NCBI GenBank assembly: GCA_024691065.1
Contig: JAILOA010000350.1
Coordinates: 1 to 33,744, forward strand
Source: Lachnospiraceae bacterium
GTDB taxonomy: Bacteria > Bacillota > Clostridia > Lachnospirales > Lachnospiraceae
Length of the DNA: 33,744 nucleotides
Direction: 5' to 3'
Shown: one piece after another, positions 16,092 to 24,836 of the stretch
How the letters are laid out: every line of letters begins with the position of its first letter
Numbering within the stretch: the first letter of the stretch is position 1
The notes under the pieces: generated by a model
What the model was told of the DNA's origin: nothing
Database searches by the model: none
Seen by the model: only the letters and a program-made list of their open reading frames with translations
Position numbers and translations under genes: made by a program

Positions 16092-17729
16092 ATGGCTTCT
16101 AAATCCAATTCCGGGAATTTTTTAAGACAGGGCAGTATATTGGCTGCCACAAGCATATTGGTCAGATTGATAGGTATGCTTTACAGAATTCCCCTGGCAA
16201 ATATAATAGGCGATGAAGGAAATGGTATATATTCTCCGGCGTATGAGGTATATAGTCTTCTTTTGATTTTGTCTTCAAATGCCATGCCTCTTGCAGTATC
16301 CAAGATGGTATCCGAAAAAATGGCAAAGAGAAAATATCAGGAAACCAAAAAGGTCTTTAAATGCTCTCTGATATTTGCTTCCTGTACCGGTGGTATATGT
16401 GCATTATTCCTGTTTTTCGGTGCAGACTTTTTGGAAAGAGTTTTTTATTCAAAGCTTGCGGGCATAAATATTCCATTTAAAATACTTGCTCCGACAATTT
16501 TCATTGTGGCAATCCTTGGTGTTTTAAGAGGTTTCTTTGAAGGCAATAAAACCATGATTCCAACGGCATTTTCGCAGGTTATTGAACAGATAGTAAATGC
16601 ATTTATCAGTGTTTATGCGGCTTATATGTTTATCTACCTGCACAGTGCAAGCCCTTATGTATCCGCATGGGGTGCAGCGGGCGGAACGATGGGTACCTGT
16701 ATTGGTGCATTCAGTGCCCTCATTATAATGATTTTATTATATATACTCTTCGGACCTTATTTTATAAAGCTTTTTAAGAAAGATAAGAGAAAGCATGTAC
16801 TTGATACAATAAGTATATTTAAACTGGTTATTGTTACGGTAACACCTATTATACTTAGTCAGACCGTATATCAGCTGAGTGGAACCATCGACACCATCCT
16901 ATTTAATAAATTTATGGATATCCGTGATATTAATGTAATAGATATCAAGAAAATGCTTGGTATATATAGTACAGATTACAGACTTCTTGTAAATGTACCG
17001 ATAGCTATTTCAACAGCAATTTGTTCTTCGATGATCCCAAGTCTCGTAAGAGCCTATGTAAATAAAGAGAAGGACATTATAGAAAGCAGCATAAGTCTTG
17101 CCATAAAATTCAATATGATTATTGCAATTCCATCCGCCTTTGGTCTTGCAATTCTCGGAAAACCGATATTACAGCTCATTTTTTCAAATACTGACATAAA
17201 TATGGGATCAATAATGCTTATGACAGGTAGCTCATGCATTATATTTTATTCATTATCAACAGTAACCAGCGGCGTATTGCAAAGTGTTAATAAAATGAGG
17301 GTGCCGGTTATAAATGCCGCAATTTCATTGGTTTTACACATCATCCTTGTAATCCTTCTTATTGCATTTACAGGACTTGGTCCTTATGCCCTGGTAGTAG
17401 GAAATGTTACTTACCCGCTTGTGGTTTGTATATTAAATGCATTTTCGCTTAAGAAGTATATTGGATTTAAGCAGGAGATTAAGAATACATTTATTGCACC
17501 GATTTTAGTTTCCGTCGGAATGTCCGTTGTGACAATAATTGTCTGCTATGGCTTGATAGCCATAACTCATAAAACGGTTATCGGTGTTCTTATCGGAGTT
17601 ATGGTTGCGGTTACATTATATTTTGTCGGAATTCTTAAATCCAAATGTCTTACAAAAGATGAGCTTTTCCAATTCCCTTATGGCCGAACAATGTATACAA
17701 TTGCTGTCAGATTTAAATTAATGAAATAA
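16092..17729 (+). CDS. MurJ/SpoVB-family polysaccharide or lipid II flippase
   Basis: A 545-residue polytopic membrane protein of the MOP superfamily (polysaccharide biosynthesis/SpoVB/MurJ group) with about 14 hydrophobic segments. The start FLRQGSILAATSILVRLIGMLYRIPLANIIGDEGNGIYSPAYEVY-like sequence is characteristic of the Clostridia SpoVB/YtgP-type proteins, including the conserved GDEGNGIY loop. Family members move lipid II or other undecaprenyl-linked precursors to the outer face of the membrane. Lipid II is the likely cargo, but a sporulation-specific SpoVB role cannot be excluded from sequence. ATG follows AAAGGATAGCTT. The next gene, a UppP-like protein, starts 13 bases later, so both probably belong to one lipid-carrier unit. 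Confidence 0.85.
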   Translation: MASKSNSGNFLRQGSILAATSILVRLIGMLYRIPLANIIGDEGNGIYSPAYEVYSLLLILSSNAMPLAVSKMVSEKMAKRKYQETKKVFKCSLIFASCTGGICALFLFFGADFLERVFYSKLAGINIPFKILAPTIFIVAILGVLRGFFEGNKTMIPTAFSQVIEQIVNAFISVYAAYMFIYLHSASPYVSAWGAAGGTMGTCIGAFSALIIMILLYILFGPYFIKLFKKDKRKHVLDTISIFKLVIVTVTPIILSQTVYQLSGTIDTILFNKFMDIRDINVIDIKKMLGIYSTDYRLLVNVPIAISTAICSSMIPSLVRAYVNKEKDIIESSISLAIKFNMIIAIPSAFGLAILGKPILQLIFSNTDINMGSIMLMTGSSCIIFYSLSTVTSGVLQSVNKMRVPVINAAISLVLHIILVILLIAFTGLGPYALVVGNVTYPLVVCILNAFSLKKYIGFKQEIKNTFIAPILVSVGMSVVTIIVCYGLIAITHKTVIGVLIGVMVAVTLYFVGILKSKCLTKDELFQFPYGRTMYTIAVRFKLMK

Positions 17730-17742
17730 GGAGTGAATATTT

Positions 17743-18591
17743 ATGACAACCTTTATTTATATTCTATCATCCCTCTTTTACGGATTATTTGAGGCAATAC
17801 TTTTTGACGGTGCCGGTATGATAAACTTTCTTGAAAAGATCAGTAAAACAAATGTTATATCCACAGGTTACAGTGTTTATCTTTTCAGCGTTATCGGCTT
17901 TATAATTGCGATTATAATAATGCTTAGAAATGAATTTAAGTATATCATTAAAGGTTACATAAGCTTTTTTACAAAGTCTTCGGGAGCCGGGAGCGAAAGA
18001 AGAACTTCAGACAGTGATTCAAATTCCGGAAAAAGAAGGGCTCAGAAAAACTATTTTCCGTATTCATTAGGTGTTTTGATTTCTATTATCATTGCAATTA
18101 CATTATCAAATTTTGTGATGGGATATATAAAGGAAACCATAGAAATTCCTTTCTTTACGGGAGCAGGATTTATTATTTCGGCTCTTTTCATGCTGATATT
18201 TATATTTGCAAACAAAGGAAATTACAAAGCTGATTCATTTATGCTATGGATAAGCTTTCCGGTTGGTATTGCAGCCGGTATTTCACCTACTCCGGGTGTT
18301 TCATGTATATTAATTGCAATGACCGCGTTGGTGCTTGCAGGTTGTGAGGTACATTTTGCTTACAGATATGCTTTACTTATTGATATTCCTGTTATGATTG
18401 TCTCTCTTGTAAATACATATAAGCATTTAATGATTGATTTTAAATTTTCACCGATTTGCATTGTTGCTCTTATTATTTCAACAGTCGGAAGTATGATAGG
18501 TATTGTTTTCTTTGATAAGATACAGGAAACAAAGATAATTTATATATTCCCTGTGATTTCTCTTGCACTTGGAATATTTATGGGATTATAA
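17743..18591 (+). CDS. UppP/BacA-like membrane protein lacking catalytic residues
   Basis: A 282-residue polytopic membrane protein I align by eye with undecaprenyl pyrophosphate phosphatase (UppP/BacA), which is about 270 residues. The N-terminal half matches in GLFEAILF (14-21) and in SVIGFIIAIIIML. The C-terminal half matches in GISPTPGVSCILI (about 180-192) and FAYRYALLIDIPVM, which correspond to PGFSRSGAT and FSFLLAVPMM of UppP. Glu17 is kept, but the second Glu of the ExxxE motif is Phe21, the SSTGH segment is not recognisable, and the key Arg of PGxSRSG is Cys188. Between helices lies a Ser/Arg/Lys-rich loop (about 86-106). Phosphatase activity is unlikely. It follows the MurJ-like gene by 13 bases with GGAG upstream. 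The family call is moderately secure; the loss of catalysis follows from it. Confidence 0.6.
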   Translation: MTTFIYILSSLFYGLFEAILFDGAGMINFLEKISKTNVISTGYSVYLFSVIGFIIAIIIMLRNEFKYIIKGYISFFTKSSGAGSERRTSDSDSNSGKRRAQKNYFPYSLGVLISIIIAITLSNFVMGYIKETIEIPFFTGAGFIISALFMLIFIFANKGNYKADSFMLWISFPVGIAAGISPTPGVSCILIAMTALVLAGCEVHFAYRYALLIDIPVMIVSLVNTYKHLMIDFKFSPICIVALIISTVGSMIGIVFFDKIQETKIIYIFPVISLALGIFMGL

Positions 18592-18742
18592 AAAATTATA
18601 TAGGTATTTTATATATTTAGGGATTAAAGTAATGTATAAAATTCGGGGATTTTAGATTTATCGAAATAATTTTAAATTCTGTTTTTAATGGGAATGTAGT
18701 AATCATAAAACTTAACTTAAAAAAGTGAGGATTATATTTAAA

Positions 18743-21700
18743 ATGGCAGTAGCAAACAAGAAAAGTGATAATACAACTAAATCAAGCAACAGTAGTTCGG
18801 GAAGAACTACCGGAAGTAAAAGAACATCAAGAAATTCAAATTCCGCTAATAAGACATCTTCCTCCGGGACGTCTTCCGCTAAGACTTCTTCCGGAAAAAC
18901 AACCGGTTCTAAGAGTTCTTCCGGAAGCAGGCGTACTTCAAGAAGCAAGGCCGCAGAAAAAAAACGCGAAGAGGCTTATCAGCAAATTAATGATTATGAG
19001 GACAATAAAGCATTTGCACATAGTTTATATCTGGTTATATGCATTATAGTTTCAATGTTTTTATACTTATGTTTCTTCGGGCTTTGTTCCAAGCTTGGTA
19101 TAGTATTCACCGGAATATTTTTCGGAATATTCGGATGGAGTGCATGGCTTCTTCCTATTTATGTTATATTTACATCTGTTCTCATCTTTGCAAATCCGGG
19201 TAATAAGAAAATCAGACGTTGGGTTATAGCGACTTATTTATACATTTTCTTTACTAAAATGTTTTTCCAGGTTATTTCAGGAAATGATTCAATTATAGAA
19301 TATTTTCACAGCAATCATATTATCCATAAAAATTTCTTCGAATGTCTTTATTTGTCATTTAAGGACATTTCGGTTCTGGGAAAGCTTAATGGTGGCTTAT
19401 TCTGTAAGCTTTTATGTAATGGCTTGACTGCGATTCTCGGTAAGGTCGGTTCTGCTTTTATAGCCATAGCGGGGATGGTTCTATGCGTGGTGCTTGGTTT
19501 TGGTAAAGAGATAACAATTTATTTCAGAAGAAAAAATGAATATAACCAAAGGATGGAAGAGTTAAGGCAGGAATATGTTGAAGAAGAACCTGTTGTAACC
19601 GGTACGGTAAAACCTGCTCCGAAGCCTTTACCTGATAATTACTCTTTCAGAGAACCAAGGCCTGAGAATGCTATATATGACGAAGCTAAGGTAAATGAAG
19701 CTGCGACCCGAATGCCTTCTGCTCACCAAAATACCGTAGAAACTTTAGCTTCCGATAAAACCTCCGATAATATGAATGCCGGCACAAGGAGAAGAAGATC
19801 CAAAACATCTACCGAAAATTCAAATTCATTAAATGATGAAAATGCTTCAAATTCAAAGGGACCGAATTTCAATTTTATTTCTTTTATAAATAATAAAAGG
19901 AACAATGGTAATCAGGAAAACGCCGAAAATGTAGTCGATGAAGGTAATACACAACCGTCAAAGAGAAACTTTTTCAGTAATCTACCTAATTATATTGAAA
20001 ACAAAAAAGAAGAGAATGAAACCGATGCTCCTGTTAATAAACCAAAGCAGGATGATAACGGCGAGCCTGTTTACAAACGCGAATTAAGAGATAAATTTGA
20101 TAAAAATAAAACTAAAAATGCATCTGATGCTGATTCAAAAGGCACTGATATTAAGAATGGATCTGCGTCAAATTCCGACAAACCGGTCGCTTCATTTTCC
20201 GGAAATAAAGCAGGATTAGAGGAAATAAAGACTAACGAAGAGGAAATCGAGGCTGCAATTAATGATTCCGATAATGAGGCACTTAAGGCAGCTAAGAAGG
20301 AGGCAAAGGCTCCTAAGAAACGATCAGAAAGAAAGTCCGCAAAAAAGATGGATAAGAATGAACTTGATGAGGCTGTTTCAAAGTTTGGGGAGTCATTCGA
20401 AGATGCCGAAGAGGTCGATGATTACATTTATCCGACCTATGATTTGCTGGATCCGGTTCCTGTTTTAAATGATAAGATTAATTCGGATGCCGAACTTATG
20501 GAAATGGCCGATAAGTTGCAGGAAACCCTTAAGAGCTTCGGTGTAAATGTTACGATTGAAGATGTTGTTTCCGGTCCTTCGGTTACAAGATTTGAGCTTA
20601 AACCGGAAGTCGGTGTTAAGGTTAATAAGGTTAAATCTTTGAGTGATGATATTATGCTTTCTCTCGCTGTAAAGTCAATAAGAATCGAGGCTCCGATTCC
20701 GGGTAAATCTGCAATCGGTATCGAGATTCCAAATGCAAAGAAGCGTCCCGTTACATTCAGGGAATTAATTGAGGGTGAAGAGTTTAAGGATTCAAATGCA
20801 GGTCTTGCCTTTGCTGTAGGTAAGGATATATACGGTAAAATCATAGTTACCGATATTGAGAAAATGCCGCATTTGCTTGTTGCAGGTGCTACAGGTTCCG
20901 GTAAATCGGTGTGTATAAATACTCTTATTATGAGTTTATTGTATAAATATAAGCCAAATGAGCTTAAGCTTATAATGATTGATCCTAAGGTTGTTGAATT
21001 ATCGGTTTATAACGGTATTCCTCATCTTTTCTGTCCTGTCGTTACAGATGCCAAGGAAGCAGCGGCTGCGCTTAACTGGGCAGTTGCGGAAATGATGAAG
21101 AGATATAATAAGTTTAAGGAACTCGGTGTCAGAAATATAAAGGGATATAATAAAAAGGTTGCGAGTGTTCCGAATGCCGAAGATGCCGGATATGGTCATA
21201 TGTGTTCTCTCGTACTTATAGTTGACGAGTTTGCGGACCTTATGGCAGTTGCATCGAAGGAAGTTGAGCAGGCGGTATGTAGAATCGCGCAGCTTGCCCG
21301 TGCGGCCGGAATACATTTAATTCTTGCCACACAAAGACCTTCGGTAGATGTTATCACCGGTCTTATCAAGGCAAATATTCCTTCGAGAATTGCGCTTTCA
21401 ACTTCATCTGCCATCGACTCGAGAACCATTATTGATATGGCGGGAGCGGAGAAACTTGTAGGACACGGCGATATGCTCTTTTTCCCTGCCGGAAGTTCAG
21501 AGCCTGCACGTTTGCAGGGTAGTTTCTTAACCGATGAAGAGATTGAAAGAGTAACTAATTTCCTTAAAGATAATAATGATGCACCTGTATATGACAGGTC
21601 CGTAACTAAGGTTGTTCAGGTGACCGAAACCAATGATGCTTCAAAGGAACAGGATGACAGGGATGAATATTTTGAGCAGGCAGCGAGATTTGTAATTGAA

Positions 21701-22033
21701 TCCGAGCGTGCTTCAGCCGGTCAACTTCAAAGAAAATTTAAAATCGGTTTTAACAGAGCAGGCAGAATTTTAGACCAGCTTTGTGAAGCCGGAATTGTCG
21801 GTGAATCGGAGGGAACCAAGCCACGTGCGGTTCTTGTTACAATCCCCGAATTAAATATGATGTTGGGTGTCGGAGCAGAAGACGATTCTTCTGAAGAAAA
21901 TGAGGATTCTACAGAAGATGAGATAAATGATTCCGTTGCCTTGGATGCATTAGCTTCATTGGAAGAATCTAATGATAATCCGTCCGGAGAACTTACTGAC
22001 ATAAATACTTCGGATGATGATACGAATGATTAA
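18743..22033 (+). CDS. ftsK: DNA translocase FtsK/SpoIIIE
   Basis: Hexameric, membrane-anchored DNA pump that clears chromosome DNA from the closing septum. With ATG 18743 it is 1096 residues. Residues 1-85 form a Ser/Thr/Lys/Arg/Gly-rich low-complexity tail. About four transmembrane helices follow (near 90-260), then a long charged linker (about 265-570). The motor has Walker A GATGSGKS (715-722), Walker B LIVDEFADLM, and the conserved ATQRPSVDVITGLIKANIPSRIA. A winged-helix gamma domain that reads KOPS/SRS DNA (about residues 975-1045, ASAGQLQRKFKIGFNRAGRI) precedes an acidic tail. The frame extends to a GTG at 18725, but GAGG (18727-18730) upstream of the ATG supports 18743. It may serve division, sporulation or both. 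Confidence 0.96.
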   Translation: MAVANKKSDNTTKSSNSSSGRTTGSKRTSRNSNSANKTSSSGTSSAKTSSGKTTGSKSSSGSRRTSRSKAAEKKREEAYQQINDYEDNKAFAHSLYLVICIIVSMFLYLCFFGLCSKLGIVFTGIFFGIFGWSAWLLPIYVIFTSVLIFANPGNKKIRRWVIATYLYIFFTKMFFQVISGNDSIIEYFHSNHIIHKNFFECLYLSFKDISVLGKLNGGLFCKLLCNGLTAILGKVGSAFIAIAGMVLCVVLGFGKEITIYFRRKNEYNQRMEELRQEYVEEEPVVTGTVKPAPKPLPDNYSFREPRPENAIYDEAKVNEAATRMPSAHQNTVETLASDKTSDNMNAGTRRRRSKTSTENSNSLNDENASNSKGPNFNFISFINNKRNNGNQENAENVVDEGNTQPSKRNFFSNLPNYIENKKEENETDAPVNKPKQDDNGEPVYKRELRDKFDKNKTKNASDADSKGTDIKNGSASNSDKPVASFSGNKAGLEEIKTNEEEIEAAINDSDNEALKAAKKEAKAPKKRSERKSAKKMDKNELDEAVSKFGESFEDAEEVDDYIYPTYDLLDPVPVLNDKINSDAELMEMADKLQETLKSFGVNVTIEDVVSGPSVTRFELKPEVGVKVNKVKSLSDDIMLSLAVKSIRIEAPIPGKSAIGIEIPNAKKRPVTFRELIEGEEFKDSNAGLAFAVGKDIYGKIIVTDIEKMPHLLVAGATGSGKSVCINTLIMSLLYKYKPNELKLIMIDPKVVELSVYNGIPHLFCPVVTDAKEAAAALNWAVAEMMKRYNKFKELGVRNIKGYNKKVASVPNAEDAGYGHMCSLVLIVDEFADLMAVASKEVEQAVCRIAQLARAAGIHLILATQRPSVDVITGLIKANIPSRIALSTSSAIDSRTIIDMAGAEKLVGHGDMLFFPAGSSEPARLQGSFLTDEEIERVTNFLKDNNDAPVYDRSVTKVVQVTETNDASKEQDDRDEYFEQAARFVIESERASAGQLQRKFKIGFNRAGRILDQLCEAGIVGESEGTKPRAVLVTIPELNMMLGVGAEDDSSEENEDSTEDEINDSVALDALASLEESNDNPSGELTDINTSDDDTND

Positions 22034-22060
22034 AATATTTTTATAATAATTGTATTTTTT

Positions 22061-22144
22061 AAAGCTTTTAGGATATTTCAGGCAGGTAAGTCACGGTAAA
22101 TATAATTGCCGGCGGGTCGTATGCATTTATATTCTAAAAGCTTT
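22061..22144 (+). other. Long inverted repeat in the leader of the ATP-grasp gene
   Basis: AAAGCTTTTAG (22061-22071) and CTAAAAGCTTT (22134-22144) are perfect 11-base complements enclosing 62 bases. Inside, GGCA/TGCC and AATATAA/TTATATT could pair further. The element ends 28 bases before the start codon at 22173. It does not match a riboswitch class I recognise. A structured leader is possible, though each arm holds the self-complementary AAAGCTTT. Confidence 0.4.
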
Positions 22145-22172
22145 AACTCAGTTCAATCAGGAGTTTTATTTT

Positions 22173-23324
22173 ATGATTAATGGTAAATATGCCGGTATTG
22201 TTATTTATAATACCTTTCTGAATACAAAAAAATATTCCGAGCATGTTGACTGGTTGCTTGATGCAGCTAAAAGGCATGATATATTGCTTATGCCGGTCGG
22301 AAATTCCGATATAATTTCTGTTATTAATCCGGATGGTGAAGTAAAATGTGCTTTATCTTCGGCTGTAAATCTTCTGAAATACGGATTTATAGAATCACCG
22401 GATGAATTACAGGATGAATATGCTGCTATAAATAAGATTGATGAAGATTCACAGAATTCTGAGTCTTTGATAGAGGATTCATATGATTCTGAGTCTTTGA
22501 TAGAGGATTCACAGGATTCTGAGTCTTTGATAAAAGATTCACATCATTTTAATATAGATTTACTTGATTTTATTATTTATTGGGATAAAGATATAAGGCT
22601 CGGAAAGCTTCTGGAAGAAAGCCTGGATGCAAAATTCTTTAATGCTATTGATTCTGTTGCAATTTGTGATGATAAATATGAAACATATCTAAAACTTTCT
22701 AAATGGAACAAAGAAAATCCCGATAAAAAACTGAATCTTATAAAAACCATACTTGTTCCAATGACCTATGAAAATATCGGATTTAGCAAGTTTGATGATA
22801 ATTCTCTTGATTTTATTAAGAAAATAGGAGATACTTTATCCTATCCTTTTATTATAAAGGAATGCTTCGGTTCCTTCGGAGCCCAGGTATATAAGGCCGA
22901 CAATGAAAAAGAGGCTGTTAATATCATTAAAGCACATGAAAGGCATCCTCTCATTTGTCAGGAATATATCGAAGAATCGAAAGGCGAAGATGTAAGGATA
23001 CAGGTTGTAGGCGACAGGGTAGTATGTGCAATGCACAGGAAAGCCAATAATGATGACTTCAGGGCAAATATTACCAACGGCGGAACTGCCTATAATTATG
23101 AGCCTTCGGAAAAAGAAAAGGAAATTGCATTAAATGTAACTAAGGCTTTAGGGCTTACCTTTACAGGCGTGGATTTATTATTTTCGGATAAGAAAGCGGA
23201 AATTGTCTGCGAGGTTAATTCCAATGCGCATTTTAAAAATATCAGTGAATGCACCGGTATAAATGTAGCGGAGGAGATTATTTCTTATATTTGCGATTGT
23301 TTAGTTAATTCCAAGCATTCATAA
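22173..23324 (+). CDS. RimK-like ATP-grasp ligase
   Basis: A 383-residue ATP-grasp protein of the RimK group, which joins an acid to an amine through an acyl-phosphate. The ATP-grasp fold is clear from YPFIIKECFGSFGAQVYK (the adenine/phosphate-binding lysine and loop), CQEYIEESKGEDVRIQVVGD, HRKANNDDFRANITNGG, and the metal-binding end GVDLLF...EVNSNAHFKN. The substrate is unknown. An insertion near residues 92-122 holds three tandem 10-residue repeats (DSxxSESLIE). The frame continues upstream to a TTG at 22050, but ATG 22173 has AGGAG nine bases before it, and the residues upstream are unlike the family. It lies between ftsK and a PLP enzyme and has no obvious pathway partner. Confidence 0.85.
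   Translation: MINGKYAGIVIYNTFLNTKKYSEHVDWLLDAAKRHDILLMPVGNSDIISVINPDGEVKCALSSAVNLLKYGFIESPDELQDEYAAINKIDEDSQNSESLIEDSYDSESLIEDSQDSESLIKDSHHFNIDLLDFIIYWDKDIRLGKLLEESLDAKFFNAIDSVAICDDKYETYLKLSKWNKENPDKKLNLIKTILVPMTYENIGFSKFDDNSLDFIKKIGDTLSYPFIIKECFGSFGAQVYKADNEKEAVNIIKAHERHPLICQEYIEESKGEDVRIQVVGDRVVCAMHRKANNDDFRANITNGGTAYNYEPSEKEKEIALNVTKALGLTFTGVDLLFSDKKAEIVCEVNSNAHFKNISECTGINVAEEIISYICDCLVNSKHS
22446..22535 (+). repeat. 30-bp in-frame tandem repeat, three copies
   Basis: Three 30-base units (from 22446, 22476 and 22506) encode DSQNSESLIE, DSYDSESLIE and DSQDSESLIK, with the start of a fourth (DS). The period is a multiple of three, so copy number can change without breaking the ATP-grasp gene. 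Confidence 0.93.
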
Positions 23325-23498
23325 GCCGGAAACTAAGTGTATTAAAGAATATCTGCTTAATTTTAGGTTAAATACGGATAATAAATTTAAATAAATTAAC
23401 ACTTTAAACATAAATATATGTTAATACTGTTTGGGTTTTAAACTAAATATTAAGATTTGTATAAAAATAATTTGTATCAAAATAAAAGGAAAAATGTT

Positions 23499-24785
23499 AT
23501 GAATAATTATTTGGAAGAAGTTTATTTAAAACGAGGTATATCAAAAGAGGTTTTTGGGCTTGTAAATAAGGCTGAGGCTTCTCTTGAAAAGGAATTTAAG
23601 ACAATTGATGAAATTAGTGAGATTAATCAGCTAAAGGTTTTAAATGCTATGCAGGATGTTTCTGTGAATACGGAATGCTTAGGTGAATCAACCGGATACG
23701 GTTATGATGATTACGGAAGGGAAACACTTGAAAAGCTCTATGCCAAGGTTTTTAAAGCGGAAGCTGCTCTTGTAAGACCTTCTATTACCTGCGGAACCCA
23801 TGCCCTTACTATAGTGCTTTCCGCAATATTAAGGCCGGGCGATATATTGTACTGCCCTGCAGGAAGGCCTTATGATACCTTGGAAGGCGTAATAGGCTTA
23901 AAGGATGAGAATCCACCGGGATCATTAAAGGAATTTAACATAGGATATCTGGAAACCCCTTTAAAAGATGATGATTTTAACTATCCGGAAATTGAAAAGA
24001 CATTAAAAGAAAATAAGAATATTAAACTTATAGAGATACAACGATCTAAAGGATATGACGCGAGAACCTCATTTACAATTAAAAGAATGGGTGAACTCAT
24101 CGAATTTATCAGAAAAATAAGAGAAGATTTGATAATAATGGTTGACAACTGCTATGGTGAGTTTGTAGAATTATCCGAGCCGATAGAAATCGGCGCTGAT
24201 GTAATCGCAGGCTCTCTTATCAAGAACCCCGGCGGCGGTCTTGCTCCGATTGGAGGTTATATCGCCGGAAATACTGATTTAATCGAGCTTTGTGCGAACC
24301 GCCTTACATCTCCCGGACTCGGAGCTGAGGTTGGTGCGACTCTTGGTTTAAACAGAAGTTTTTTCCAGGGCTTCTTTATGTCACCTGTTATTACAGCAAA
24401 TGCCTTAAAAGCAGCGGTTCTTGCGGCAAAGGTTTATGAGGAGCTTGGATTTGTGACCATTCCGCCTTCAAATTCAGAAAGAACAGACATTATACAAGCG
24501 GTTAAGCTTGGAAAACCAGAGTATCTTATTGCATTTTGCAAGGGAATACAGGCAGGATCTGCGGTTGATTCCAATGTATTGCCGGAGCCTTACCCTATGC
24601 CGGGTTATCACAGTGATGTAATAATGGCTGCCGGTGCATTTATACAAGGATCATCCATAGAATTATCCGCAGATGGTCCGTTGGAAGAGCCTTATTGTGT
24701 GTACTTTCAAGGCGGTCTGACCTATCCTTCGGCAAAATTTGGTATTTCAATGTCTGTACAAGCTTTACAAAATGTGTTAGAATGA
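23499..24785 (+). CDS. Met-gamma-lyase-like PLP enzyme (YnbB / aluminium resistance family)
   Basis: A 428-residue PLP-dependent fold-type I protein of the family often labelled aluminium resistance protein or methionine gamma-lyase family protein (B. subtilis YnbB). Markers are the N-terminal GYGYDDYGRETLEKLYAKVFKAEAALVRP-like block, ITCGTHALT, the Asp-containing IIMVDNCYGEFVE, and the PLP lysine in SLIKNPGGGLAP (Lys242). The probable substrate is a sulfur amino acid, but the family is poorly characterised. ATG 23499 follows AAAAGGA by eight bases; a TTG 42 bases upstream is in frame but has no ribosome site. The 174-base leader is AT-rich, with an AACATA/TATGTT inverted repeat but no clear promoter. 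radC starts 51 bases downstream. Confidence 0.9.
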   Translation: MNNYLEEVYLKRGISKEVFGLVNKAEASLEKEFKTIDEISEINQLKVLNAMQDVSVNTECLGESTGYGYDDYGRETLEKLYAKVFKAEAALVRPSITCGTHALTIVLSAILRPGDILYCPAGRPYDTLEGVIGLKDENPPGSLKEFNIGYLETPLKDDDFNYPEIEKTLKENKNIKLIEIQRSKGYDARTSFTIKRMGELIEFIRKIREDLIIMVDNCYGEFVELSEPIEIGADVIAGSLIKNPGGGLAPIGGYIAGNTDLIELCANRLTSPGLGAEVGATLGLNRSFFQGFFMSPVITANALKAAVLAAKVYEELGFVTIPPSNSERTDIIQAVKLGKPEYLIAFCKGIQAGSAVDSNVLPEPYPMPGYHSDVIMAAGAFIQGSSIELSADGPLEEPYCVYFQGGLTYPSAKFGISMSVQALQNVLE

Positions 24786-24836
24786 CTCTGTATGTTTTGG
24801 GGAACACGTCTTTCATTCCGGTGAAAGGATTCATAC

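Noticed and set aside
18712-18948. Minus-strand open frame rich in Leu, Glu and Val opposite the ftsK start
   Set aside because: Its composition is the mirror of the Ser/Thr/Lys-rich FtsK tail; no ribosome site and no family resemblance.
22061-22144. Assignment of the ATP-grasp leader to a ZTP, purine or c-di-GMP riboswitch
   Set aside because: A GGGTCGTA stretch recalls the ZTP motif, but the required 3' half and the pseudoknot partners are absent; no other class fits.
22050-22172. N-terminal extension of the ATP-grasp protein from a TTG at 22050
   Set aside because: No ribosome binding site, residues unlike the family, and it would read through the inverted repeat; ATG 22173 has AGGAG at nine bases.
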